Shown: in pieces, positions 1-7,087 of the stretch
How the letters are laid out: every line of letters begins with the position of its first letter
Position numbering within the stretch: position 1 is the first letter of the stretch
NCBI GenBank assembly: GCA_017624835.1
Contig: JAGAMG010000020.1
Coordinates: 1 to 63,043 of the forward strand
Direction of reading: 5' to 3'
Length of the DNA stretch: 63,043 nt
DNA from: Lachnospiraceae bacterium
GTDB taxonomy: Bacteria > Bacillota > Clostridia > Lachnospirales > Lachnospiraceae
The notes under the pieces: generated by a model
Seen by the model: only the letters and a program-made list of their open reading frames with translations
What the model was told of the DNA's origin: nothing
The model's database searches: none
Position numbers and translations under genes: made by a program

Positions 1-139
1 GTCGAGCCAGAGGTTTGCCTACAGCTTCCTTCAGATTCCACCTCACGATGAACACCCTTGCTGTTCAGCTATATACTTCCTTGTTACCTAGGCGTATTCG
101 GGACTTTCACCCGTTAGAGCGCGCCCATGGCGCGCAAAC
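1..139 (-). mobile_element. Group II intron, 5' end (domain I), cut by the window edge
   Basis: Read on the minus strand, the sequence starts with a GCGCGCC-ATG-GGCGCGC stem. It continues with the conserved domain I signatures of bacterial group II introns, such as GGGTGAAAGTCCC, GTGAGGTGGAATCTGAAGG and GGCAAACCTCTGG. The rest, including any reverse-transcriptase ORF, lies off the left edge. The exact 5' boundary is uncertain. I place it at the G at 139, although the usual GUGYG start reads GTTTG here. The intron lies directly behind a terminator hairpin on the same strand, the insertion habit known for class C introns. Identification rests on remembered domain I sequence and not on a search. 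Confidence 0.8.
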
Positions 140-141
140 TG

Positions 142-181
142 CAAAAGGCGGTTGATGTTGTGTTTTCAACCGCTTTTTTTT
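142..181. terminator. Intrinsic terminator behind the HTH gene, intron target
   Basis: Perfect 8-bp stem GCGGTTGA (148-155) / TCAACCGC (166-173) with a 10-nt loop. It has eight T on the plus side and CTTTTGC on the minus side, so it can work in both directions. On the minus strand it follows the HTH gene at 206 and is followed at once by the group II intron. Confidence 0.8.
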
Positions 182-205
182 GTTTCAGTTTTTTGTTTAC
201 GCTTT

Positions 206-844
206 TTATTTTGCGGAACTTTTCTTTCTCCAAAAATTTCCGACTATAATACCACAGACAGAAACAATAATTCCTACCACCATATACATAAAATTAGGAA
301 AAATAAATGTAAAAGTTACCATGTCCATTTCCTGCACATATTCCGTGTATGGCACTGTAAGAAATGTGATTGCCGCTCCAATAACACAAAACCAGTTTCC
401 CTTCCCCCAATAATCATTCTTTGCTACCGTTACTGTTAATACAAGTAATAAAAACGGCAATAATATCCGTCTAAAAATAATATCAAGTTCCGGTGTCATT
501 GAGCTCGTTGTATGCCAAAAAATAAGCATCGCTACTTCCCATACAATAAAGTATGTAGAAAGTAATATAATCTTTCCCAAATTTCTTTTTGCCTTAACCG
601 TGTTTGTACTCTCTTCCAAAAATTCCTGATAAGTCTGATTCATTGATTTGTCCTCCTTGAGCAGGTGGTCAAGACTTATAGAATAGATGTCACTCATTTT
701 TATCACACTAATGATATCAGGATAAGACTTATTATTTTCCCAATTTGAGATAGTTTGTCTACTAACACCAAGTAACTCGGCCGCTTGTTCCTGTGTTATT
801 CCCTTTTCGCTTCGTGCATTCTTGAGTTTACTTCCAATTTCCAT
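206..844 (-). CDS. Xre-family HTH regulator with C-terminal membrane segments
   Basis: 212 aa. Residues 1-65 form a Cro/C1-type helix-turn-helix (KGITQEQAAELLGVSRQT, then SNWENNKSYPD), the usual DNA-binding fold of Xre repressors. From about residue 90 there are four hydrophobic stretches: IILLSTYFIVWEVAMLIFW, LLPFLLLVLTVTVA, WFCVIGAAITFLTV and a final one ending in IIVSVCGIIVGNFW. The DNA-binding head therefore appears tied to the membrane. AGGTGG precedes the ATG. It lies downstream of the MFS exporter gene on the same strand, 135 bp away, and could sense membrane stress or an exported compound. That role is inference. A terminator follows the stop codon. Confidence 0.8.
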   Translation of the reverse strand: MEIGSKLKNARSEKGITQEQAAELLGVSRQTISNWENNKSYPDIISVIKMSDIYSISLDHLLKEDKSMNQTYQEFLEESTNTVKAKRNLGKIILLSTYFIVWEVAMLIFWHTTSSMTPELDIIFRRILLPFLLLVLTVTVAKNDYWGKGNWFCVIGAAITFLTVPYTEYVQEMDMVTFTFIFPNFMYMVVGIIVSVCGIIVGNFWRKKSSAK

Positions 845-979
845 ATTCTATCCACCTCATTTTATTTTGCCTCCCTTGAAGCATACTCAATATACAAAAT
901 CTCTGAATGTTTTTCTATCAATTTACTTTTACATCATCAAAAATTTATGTAAAAATCCTTTTACAATACCCTAAAACAG

Positions 980-2281
980 CTATTTTTCTTCATATTGATA
1001 TTGTTTCAATTTCTTACCCATGATAATACAAATCAAGCTTCCACTCACACCAAGTATAAACATCATAAGTGCAGCACCGGAACCCTTGCCCACACCAAAA
1101 AACTTTTCCAGAATGAATAAATTACCATATGTGACCATAAAAGGTTCACATACCTCATCCACCATAAAGCCACCTAAAAATAATCCTATCGGGATGGTAA
1201 AAAATTGAAAAGTATTTCTGCATGCATATACGCGTCCCTGCAGGTGTACCGGAATGGTTGTTCTGAGAATTACATCTAAATTTGCACTCATAATTGGCAC
1301 AAGAATCCATCCAACAATCTGACCCATACACCACAATATCGGTTCTCTGGAAAATGCCAGCATAAAATTTTCAACACTTAGGGAAACTAACATTGTCCAA
1401 TAGATAACGCTTACTCTATTCTTTGGCTTGGGTAAAACAGAAACCAGCAGACTACCCATAATCATAGCAATGCCCGCACAAGATGTCACAATCCCCAAAA
1501 CAGTTGAACCACCCTTTGGATTGGGGAGCACATAACCGGGTAATACCGCATCAAAGGCAGAAGCCACTAAATTTACTCCTGACATAAATAAAATTAATGT
1601 CATAATGAGTGGATTTTCTTTCAGAAATACAAATCCTTCCTTTGCAAGCGTTAGTACTTTCTCGCGTTTTTCACACCTATTTTCAGGAATTCTAATAAAA
1701 AACAATAATGCCACAAATGCAACCACAAAACTTCCAATATCCACTCCTATTACAAGATTAAGTCCGGCCAAAGAATACAATGCAGTAGCAAGCAAAGGGT
1801 TCAATATGGATATCAAGGATCTTGACAGTGACCGAAGCCCACTTGTCTTCTGATAATATTTTTGTGGAATAATAAGTGTCATTGCCACTTCGGAGGCTGG
1901 CTGCTGTACGGTATTCATTAATCCCGAAATACCGTTCAACAGATATAAATGCCACACTGCCAAACCATTTGTCCGAAATAATACCAATACCATAATTGTA
2001 CATATTACAGCAAACAAATCACAACCGAGCATTGTCTTTCTTTTATCAAGACGATCCGTCAACGCTCCGGCAAATATACTCATCAATACATAGGGCGCGT
2101 AGGAACAGATGGTAAGTGCTGCTGTACTTAAGGAAGACCCTGTCTTTTCATACAACCATAATGTCAGTGCAAACGCAGTGATACTGCTCCCAAGCTGTGA
2201 TACACTCTGGGTACTCCAGAGAATCAAAAAATCCCTTAACTCACATAATTCATTATTTTTAATCTTTTCATTCTTTTTCAT
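980..2281 (-). CDS. MFS transporter, EntS/macrolide-efflux type
   Basis: 433 aa with about 12 hydrophobic segments, the size of a full major facilitator exporter. The loop between TM2 and TM3 carries the MFS signature as GALTDRLDKRKTM. The N-terminus (LWSTQSVSQLGSSITAFALT) resembles the EntS / Mef(A) group, which exports siderophores or macrolides by proton antiport. The ATG is preceded by AAAGGAGC. That ribosome site can pair with the end of a small upstream ORF (2306-2362), suggesting translational attenuation. The gene lies between the 85-aa gene at 2434 and the HTH gene at 844. The substrate cannot be told from the sequence, but a drug-efflux role would fit the leader. Confidence 0.85.
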   Translation of the reverse strand: MKKNEKIKNNELCELRDFLILWSTQSVSQLGSSITAFALTLWLYEKTGSSLSTAALTICSYAPYVLMSIFAGALTDRLDKRKTMLGCDLFAVICTIMVLVLFRTNGLAVWHLYLLNGISGLMNTVQQPASEVAMTLIIPQKYYQKTSGLRSLSRSLISILNPLLATALYSLAGLNLVIGVDIGSFVVAFVALLFFIRIPENRCEKREKVLTLAKEGFVFLKENPLIMTLILFMSGVNLVASAFDAVLPGYVLPNPKGGSTVLGIVTSCAGIAMIMGSLLVSVLPKPKNRVSVIYWTMLVSLSVENFMLAFSREPILWCMGQIVGWILVPIMSANLDVILRTTIPVHLQGRVYACRNTFQFFTIPIGLFLGGFMVDEVCEPFMVTYGNLFILEKFFGVGKGSGAALMMFILGVSGSLICIIMGKKLKQYQYEEK

Positions 2282-2283
2282 TT

Positions 2284-2329
2284 CTTTGCTCCTTTTTGTT
2301 TTTAGTTATCTCCTAAAACAGAAGCAAAG
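2284..2329 (-). promoter_or_regulatory. Hairpin sequestering the ribosome site of the MFS gene
   Basis: On the minus strand CTTTGCTTC (plus 2321-2329, codons 12-14 of the leader peptide) can pair with GGAGCAAAG (plus 2284-2292), nine pairs including one G-U. The second arm contains the GGAG of the MFS Shine-Dalgarno site just upstream of the ATG at 2279-2281. A ribosome held on the leader would cover the first arm and free the site. This is the architecture known from ermC- and mef-type attenuators. Pairing is seen in the sequence; function is inference. Confidence 0.55.
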
Positions 2330-2362
2330 CCTGAGGATATCCGCATAAAGCAACTCCTCCAT
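2306..2362 (-). CDS. Putative 18-aa leader peptide of the MFS exporter
   Basis: Short ORF reading MEELLYADILRLCFCFRR, stop TAA. It is preceded by GAGGAG five bases before its ATG, a better ribosome site than most chance ORFs have. It ends 24 bp before the MFS start codon. Its codons 12-14 form one arm of the hairpin that would hide the MFS ribosome site. The leader's own GAGGA can pair with TCCTC at codons 9-10, giving a possible second, competing hairpin. Whether it is translated or senses an antibiotic is inference. Confidence 0.5.
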   Translation of the reverse strand: MEELLYADILRLCFCFRR

Positions 2363-2433
2363 ACAGTCTCCTCAAACTCTGCATGGAGCTAATGCAATAC
2401 AAAGTATCATAATTATTTCCTCTCTTCTTATTA

Positions 2434-2691
2434 CTATACCCAAGTAGGCTTTTGATCCTTATGGGTAAAATTCTTCATTTGCTGCTTAAATTCACTGAGC
2501 TTTTCATGATAATAGATTTTCTGCTTTTCTGACAATCTTCCTGCTTCCTCTAATTGAGTAAGCTGCTCCTCAAATTCCAATAAGCTCTTTTGGGCAGCAT
2601 CCTTATAATTATTAGCAGCATTCACTTCAATGCTTTGCACAATTTTATCTAATTCCTTGTTTTGCGGATGTTTCTTTAGAAAACCAAACAT
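2434..2691 (-). CDS. Small hypothetical helical protein (85 aa)
   Basis: 85 aa, very rich in Glu, Lys and Gln, with no signal peptide or membrane segment. Residues 12-70 look like one or two long amphipathic helices (for example EFEEQLTQLEEAGRLSEKQK), so a small helical bundle or coiled coil is likely. AGGAGAAAGG lies just ahead of the ATG. It starts 10 bp after the Nudix gene at 2702 and looks like the last gene of the operon 5340-2434. I do not recognise the family and give no function. Confidence 0.7.
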   Translation of the reverse strand: MFGFLKKHPQNKELDKIVQSIEVNAANNYKDAAQKSLLEFEEQLTQLEEAGRLSEKQKIYYHEKLSEFKQQMKNFTHKDQKPTWV

Positions 2692-2701
2692 AACCTTTCT
2701 C

Positions 2702-3229
2702 CTAACAATATCCCTCTTCCATAAGTATCTCCAGTATTCTGGAATCCCTCTCCAGCATTATGGAATAAACCTCATTGACCTGCTCTGCTACTATAGAAAT
2801 AGAAGTCTTATTTACATCTATAGCATACTGAGGAGTAACAAACTCCAATGTAAACTTCTCCTCCGCTTCGTAATCATCCAATTCCTGCTCTTCTACATCA
2901 TTCTCAGCATCACAAAAGTAATAGTAATTATCCTGAATAAACATATCCTCTTTCATTCCCTTTTGGATTCGATGAACCAAGCCATATTCTTTAACAGAAT
3001 CAGGACAAACACGCAATCCTGTCTCTTCCTTTACCTCCCGAAGCAGAGTTTCCCGATGCTCCTCTCCTGCCTTAATTCCACCACCGGGGAATTTATAATA
3101 ATCATATTTTAGGCTATGCACCATAGCAATTTTGCCGTCCTTAATGATGATACCTCTGACCGAAGGACGTACAAAGCTTGTACCGTTTTTGTTGTAATCT
3201 TTTTTGTCAATTTCAAATAATAATCGCAT
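2702..3229 (-). CDS. Nudix hydrolase
   Basis: 175 aa. The Nudix box is complete: GGGIKAGEEHRETLLREVKE followed by ETGL, matching GX5EX7REUXEEXGU, so the metal-binding glutamates are all present. Such enzymes cleave nucleoside diphosphates linked to another group. The exact substrate cannot be told. The C-terminal 60 residues after the Nudix fold are helical and acidic. Starts with GGGGAG ahead of the ATG, 4 bp after the CapA-like gene, and lies in the same operon as a second, unrelated Nudix gene at 4876. Confidence 0.88.
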   Translation of the reverse strand: MRLLFEIDKKDYNKNGTSFVRPSVRGIIIKDGKIAMVHSLKYDYYKFPGGGIKAGEEHRETLLREVKEETGLRVCPDSVKEYGLVHRIQKGMKEDMFIQDNYYYFCDAENDVEEQELDDYEAEEKFTLEFVTPQYAIDVNKTSISIVAEQVNEVYSIMLERDSRILEILMEEGYC

Positions 3230-3233
3230 AATT

Positions 3234-4505
3234 TTATTCTCCCCAAACCTTCTTGCACAATTCCTGACAATACTCTAAGGAAAATGCAGAATCTTGTTTT
3301 ATAATTTCATTTTCAGCAGCCAATTCTGTTGTATAGTTATCCAGAGGGTATACTTTTACACCATTTATCCCCTCCTGCAAGTGACAAACCAATGGTTCCA
3401 CATCATACTCTGCAATAGCAACCTTTCCCTTTTCATCCCTTTCAATGGTTACCTTTGCCATGCCACCTACCATACGATTGGCAATCCCCGCACCGGAGCC
3501 GGAAGTCCAATTCACAAAATTGCCCAGAGAATAATAAACCAGCATTTGCTGCCCGGTTTCCTCATCCCTTACCCACTCTATAGGTTCAATCACATGAGGA
3601 TGGGTTCCCAATACCAAATCCACACCATTTTCTAAAAAGATGGTTGTCCACTTCTTCTGCATGGCAGAAACACCCAGTTCATACTCAGTTCCCCAATGAG
3701 GGCAAACGATTATAAAATCCGCCAGTTCTTCTGTCCGTTGAATGTCAGACACTACTTTTTCTTTTTCCAATAAATCTACTGCATAAGCCATACCATCCGG
3801 CAAAGGAATCCCATTGGTTCCATAGGTGTAATTTAATATAGCAATTTTGATACCATCCTGCTCATAAACATAGATTTCATCCTGTGACTCCCGGCTGTCA
3901 TGAATTCCCAAGACCGCCACTTCCGGATAATTTTCTTCCCAAAAATTAATACAGTTCAATAATCCTTTTCTACCTTTATCTAGTGCATGATTGGTTCCCT
4001 GACAAATCACATCAAAGCCAACCTCTACCAGCTCGTGTCCCAATTCATAGGGTGCATTAAAGGCAGGATAACCGGAAATTCCTAATTCCTCCCCACCTAT
4101 AATTACCTCCTGATTGACCAATGCCAAATCCGCTTCCTCAATCAAATCCGCAGTTTCAGCAAAAATGGCAGAATAATCATAGCTACCGTCCTCCTGCAAA
4201 GCACTTTTCTCCACAGGAGTATGCATCAACATGTCTCCTACCATGATTAAGGAAATACTTGGTGTAGGCGTGGCTGTTGGTTCCGGGGTAGGGGGCGGCG
4301 ACGGTAGTTCTACTGATGCAACTGTAGCGCTTGGTGTTGTTGCTTCTGACTCGTTTGCCTCAGAAGCAGGCATCTGTGTAACTGTTGGTACTTGCGCAGG
4401 CACATCCGCAATATTTTGCTCCTGTTCAGTTCTTGTCTCCTGTAAGGCACAGCCTGTTAAGATAAAGCATAAACATATTGTTTCTATTAACATACCAATT
4501 TTCAT
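3234..4505 (-). CDS. CapA-family lipoprotein (PgsA-like metallophosphoesterase fold)
   Basis: 423 aa. The N-terminus is a lipoprotein signal with lipobox LTGC (Cys about 19). A Pro/Thr/Ala-rich linker of about 60 residues follows, including SPPPTPEPTATPTPS. The rest is the CapA/PgsA domain seen in poly-gamma-glutamate synthesis proteins. Recognisable family motifs are SLIMVGDMLMH, NQE, CQGTNHALDKG, HWGTEYE and GTHPHVIEP, whose Asp/His/Asn residues line the predicted metal site. Its start overlaps the stop of the preceding gene by 4 bp (ATGA), so the two are coupled. No other poly-gamma-glutamate genes are near, so a cell-surface phosphoesterase role is more cautious than capsule synthesis. 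Confidence 0.85.
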   Translation of the reverse strand: MKIGMLIETICLCFILTGCALQETRTEQEQNIADVPAQVPTVTQMPASEANESEATTPSATVASVELPSPPPTPEPTATPTPSISLIMVGDMLMHTPVEKSALQEDGSYDYSAIFAETADLIEEADLALVNQEVIIGGEELGISGYPAFNAPYELGHELVEVGFDVICQGTNHALDKGRKGLLNCINFWEENYPEVAVLGIHDSRESQDEIYVYEQDGIKIAILNYTYGTNGIPLPDGMAYAVDLLEKEKVVSDIQRTEELADFIIVCPHWGTEYELGVSAMQKKWTTIFLENGVDLVLGTHPHVIEPIEWVRDEETGQQMLVYYSLGNFVNWTSGSGAGIANRMVGGMAKVTIERDEKGKVAIAEYDVEPLVCHLQEGINGVKVYPLDNYTTELAAENEIIKQDSAFSLEYCQELCKKVWGE

Positions 4506-4855
4506 ATACCTAATTCTCTCTCAATATCACATTTCGTATCCATACAAATCTGATTCCAGGATTCTATCATATTATACAGCATCTCTATCGTAATTTCTTC
4601 TGCATCATCATATAATTCTATTTCTGCATCCTTAGCTTCTAACGCCTGCAATAATTTGCAAAATAACTCATTTCTATCGATATCGTTCATTTCATCACAA
4701 ATATCAGTTCCTGCTGAGATATCATGAAGAAGCAATATTTCATGCTTCTCTATTCTTTTCTTGATTTCACCCATTGATAAGTTTCTATCAAACTTTCTAA
4801 TAATTGATATGTAGGTCATAATGTTACCGCTATTTTTCAATTTCAGTGCAATCAC
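4502..4855 (-). CDS. Hypothetical protein between Nudix and CapA genes
   Basis: 117 aa, acidic in its second half. I chose the GTG at 4855 because AAAGGATGG lies seven bases upstream. A later ATG at residue 13 has no clear ribosome site. The N-terminal part (ALKLKNSGNIMTYISIIRKF) looks like a beta strand followed by a helix. The rest is a helical acidic region. No membrane segment, no Cys motif and no known catalytic signature. It starts 20 bp after the Nudix gene at 4876 and overlaps the CapA gene by 4 bp, so it belongs to that operon. Family not recognised. Confidence 0.7.
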   Translation of the reverse strand: MIALKLKNSGNIMTYISIIRKFDRNLSMGEIKKRIEKHEILLLHDISAGTDICDEMNDIDRNELFCKLLQALEAKDAEIELYDDAEEITIEMLYNMIESWNQICMDTKCDIERELGI

Positions 4856-4875
4856 TTAAAGCCCATCCTTTCAAG

Positions 4876-5340
4876 CTATTTTAAAACCACTTTCCACTTA
4901 TCCTCATCCACAACATACTGAAATTCACTCAAATTCTCATCCAACATTACTTGTAACAATTCAGTAAGGTCATTTACTATATTCACAGAGGACAGGTCAT
5001 CCTTATCCACCCAATGCATTGCGCCCTCTTCGGAAGAAACCACTTCCCCCATAAATTCATCCGCTATAAATAAAAACACAAGATATCTGCCCTCTTGTTT
5101 CTCTCCACTGATTATAGGAAACTGTTTCAAACCGCAAAGTTTGGGATTTAAAATGGTCAATCCTGTTTCCTCCTTCATTTCACGAATGACAGCATCCACA
5201 ATGGACTCTCCAGATTCCACATGCCCTCCGGGCAGGGTAAAACCCTTCCAATCTTTTTTTACCCTATCCTGTAATAAATATTCATTATTTTTATGTATTA
5301 AACATAGAACGGTTAATTCTACGTTTTCGGTTCGACTCAT
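4876..5340 (-). CDS. Nudix hydrolase, MutT-like (first gene of the operon)
   Basis: 154 aa with a complete Nudix box, GGHVESGESIVDAVIREMKE then ETGL. The opening (ENVELTVLCLIHKNNEYLLQ, then DR..KKDWKGFTLPGG) is typical of MutT/8-oxo-dGTP-type enzymes that act on nucleotide pyrophosphates. AAGGAGAG precedes the ATG. A promoter-like pair lies at 5369-5397, and this is the first gene of a run of five closely spaced genes down to 2434. The substrate is not clear from the sequence. Confidence 0.85.
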   Translation of the reverse strand: MSRTENVELTVLCLIHKNNEYLLQDRVKKDWKGFTLPGGHVESGESIVDAVIREMKEETGLTILNPKLCGLKQFPIISGEKQEGRYLVFLFIADEFMGEVVSSEEGAMHWVDKDDLSSVNIVNDLTELLQVMLDENLSEFQYVVDEDKWKVVLK

Positions 5341-5368
5341 GAAGATTTTCTCTCCTTACTTAAATTGT

Positions 5369-5397
5369 ACTTTAGTTGGCATCTTCTTTTATAACAA
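5369..5397 (-). promoter_or_regulatory. Sigma-A-type promoter for the Nudix-CapA operon
   Basis: On the minus strand TTGTTA (plus 5392-5397), 17-bp spacer, TAAAGT (5369-5374), about 30 bp ahead of the Nudix start codon at 5340. The spacing is ideal and the boxes are imperfect. Confidence 0.5.
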
Positions 5398-5483
5398 CAA
5401 TCCCGCAGTCTGCACTATTACTATTTTATACCCTTATGATATTTTTTCAATAGAACTTATAGGACAATTATTATTTTCTGTTT

Positions 5484-5769
5484 TGGGCATACAAATTTTA
5501 TCCCTATCTTCTCTGCCCAATTGCATCTCGTATCCCCTCCATCACTTCCGCACAATCCCCACTTTACCCTTGCTCCTCAAACAACAATTGGGCAGTAGCA
5601 ACTCCTTCTGTCTCCCCATGCCCAATAACACCTACATGTCCGCTGATTTCTGGGGCTCTTGTGGGCATCAGCGGCATATTTCTCCTTCCCATGCCCACAA
5701 CACCTGCAAATCAGCTAATCTCTAAGCTTCTTGTGGGCACCAGTGACATCTTTCTCCTTCCACTGCCCA
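5484..5769 (-). repeat. Four TGGGCA-N24-TGCCCA hairpin units
   Basis: Units at 5484-5519, 5589-5624, 5662-5697 and 5734-5769. Each has the same 6-bp inverted repeat TGGGCA/TGCCCA separated by exactly 24 nt. The last three units are 72-73 bp apart. On the minus strand every spacer is purine-rich, and the outer two of the closest trio hold AAGGAGAAA followed by ATG. Two tiny ORFs therefore begin inside hairpins: 5749-5711, 12 aa, MSLVPTRSLEIS; and 5677-5564, 37 aa, starting MPLMPTRAPEIS. Their shared starts show that the units are copies. This fills the gene-free stretch 5341-5923. It could be a structured RNA, a regulatory repeat, or a decayed repeat gene. Confidence 0.75.
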
Positions 5770-5844
5770 AAACATCCAAAAGCAACTCTAGTACTTGTCC
5801 AAACCTCCATTATCATTCAAAAACCACCTGCTACACATGTATCA

Positions 5845-5903
5845 CAATAAAAAGCCATATGAACTCTCAGGTTAACATCAACCTTCAAATTCATATGGCT
5901 TTT
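5845..5903 (-). terminator. Terminator of the serC-serA operon
   Basis: Perfect 14-bp inverted repeat AAAAGCCATATGAA (5850-5863) / TTCATATGGCTTTT (5890-5903), with a second small hairpin AGGTT/AACCT inside the loop. On the minus strand the stem runs into a T-rich tract (GGCTTTTTATT), 20 bp after the serA stop. Confidence 0.85.
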
Positions 5904-5923
5904 CAATACACTCATAGAAAATC

Positions 5924-7087
5924 TTATTTCACAACTCTCACTCTGAACACGCCGTCAATTGCGGACAATGCAGCAACGATTTCCTCAGTTGCGGGAGCTT
6001 CAATATCCATCATGGTATATGCATACTCACCTCTGGACTTATTAGTCATGTCGGAGATGTTGATACCATTCTTACCAAACTCAGCGGTAAACTTGGTAAT
6101 CATGTTTGCAATATTCTTGTGGAAGATTGCTACACGACCAACCTTGGTACATACGCCCATATCACATGCAGGATAGTTTACGCTGTTCTTGATATTACCA
6201 TTCTGAAGATAATCCATAATTTCCTTAACTGCCATTACTGCACAGTTATCTTCGGACTCCTCGGTACTTGCACCAAGGTGAGGAATTACGATACAGCCGG
6301 GCTGTCCTGCGGTAGTAGGATTAGGGAAATCGGATACATAACGACGTACCTTACCACTCTTTAATGCTTCCAATACATCAGCTTCATTTGCAAGAAGGTC
6401 TCTAGCAAAGTTCAGAATTACAACACCATCCTTCATTTTTGCAATTGCCAATTTGTCAATCATACCCTTTGTGGAATCCAACAAAGGTACATGAATGGTA
6501 ATGTAATCACATTCTGCATAAATTTCATCCACGCTAAGCACATGCTTTACGCTGCGGCTCAAACTCCATGCTGCATCTACAGACACATAAGGGTCATAGC
6601 CCAATACTTCCATACCAAAGTGAAGTGCGGTATTTGCAACCTTAACACCGATTGCACCAAGACCGATAACACCCAGCTTCTTACCCTGAAGCTCTGTTCC
6701 TGCAAAGTTTTTCTTTTCCTTTTCTGCAGTCTTTGCAATATTTGCATCATCCGTATTTGCCTTTACCCATTCGATACCGCCCACTACATCACGAGCAGCC
6801 ATAAGCATACCGGCAATTACCAATTCCTTAACACCATTTGCATTTGCACCGGGAGTGTTGAATACTACAACACCCTTCTCAGCACATTTATCAAGAGGAA
6901 TATTGTTAACACCTGCACCTTCTCTTGCCACTGCAAGAAGCTTTTCGGGTAATTCCATCTCGTGCATGGAAGCACTTCTTACCAAAATGCCATCTGCACT
7001 ATTTACATCATCAGTTAATTTATAATTATCATTAAAGTTTACAAGTCCTACCTTTGCAATAGGATTCAGGCAGTTAATCTGAAACAT
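5924..7087 (-). CDS. serA: D-3-phosphoglycerate dehydrogenase
   Basis: 387 aa. First step of serine synthesis, 3-phosphoglycerate + NAD to 3-phosphohydroxypyruvate, in the cytoplasm. The substrate-binding part is at residues 1-100. The NAD-binding fold carries GVIGLGAIG at about 137-145. The catalytic His sits in IPHLGAST near residue 268. A C-terminal ACT domain covers roughly 318-387 (YAYTMMDIEAP), which in this family binds serine or other amino acids. The length matches the short ACT-bearing form of Clostridia. Its ATG overlaps the serC stop by one base (TAATG), so the two genes are coupled. A strong terminator follows. Confidence 0.95.
   Translation of the reverse strand: MFQINCLNPIAKVGLVNFNDNYKLTDDVNSADGILVRSASMHEMELPEKLLAVAREGAGVNNIPLDKCAEKGVVVFNTPGANANGVKELVIAGMLMAARDVVGGIEWVKANTDDANIAKTAEKEKKNFAGTELQGKKLGVIGLGAIGVKVANTALHFGMEVLGYDPYVSVDAAWSLSRSVKHVLSVDEIYAECDYITIHVPLLDSTKGMIDKLAIAKMKDGVVILNFARDLLANEADVLEALKSGKVRRYVSDFPNPTTAGQPGCIVIPHLGASTEESEDNCAVMAVKEIMDYLQNGNIKNSVNYPACDMGVCTKVGRVAIFHKNIANMITKFTAEFGKNGINISDMTNKSRGEYAYTMMDIEAPATEEIVAALSAIDGVFRVRVVK

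Noticed and set aside
5484-5769. CRISPR array
   Set aside because: Only four units, spacing uneven (105, 73, 72 bp), the conserved part is two short arms around a variable centre, and no cas genes are present.
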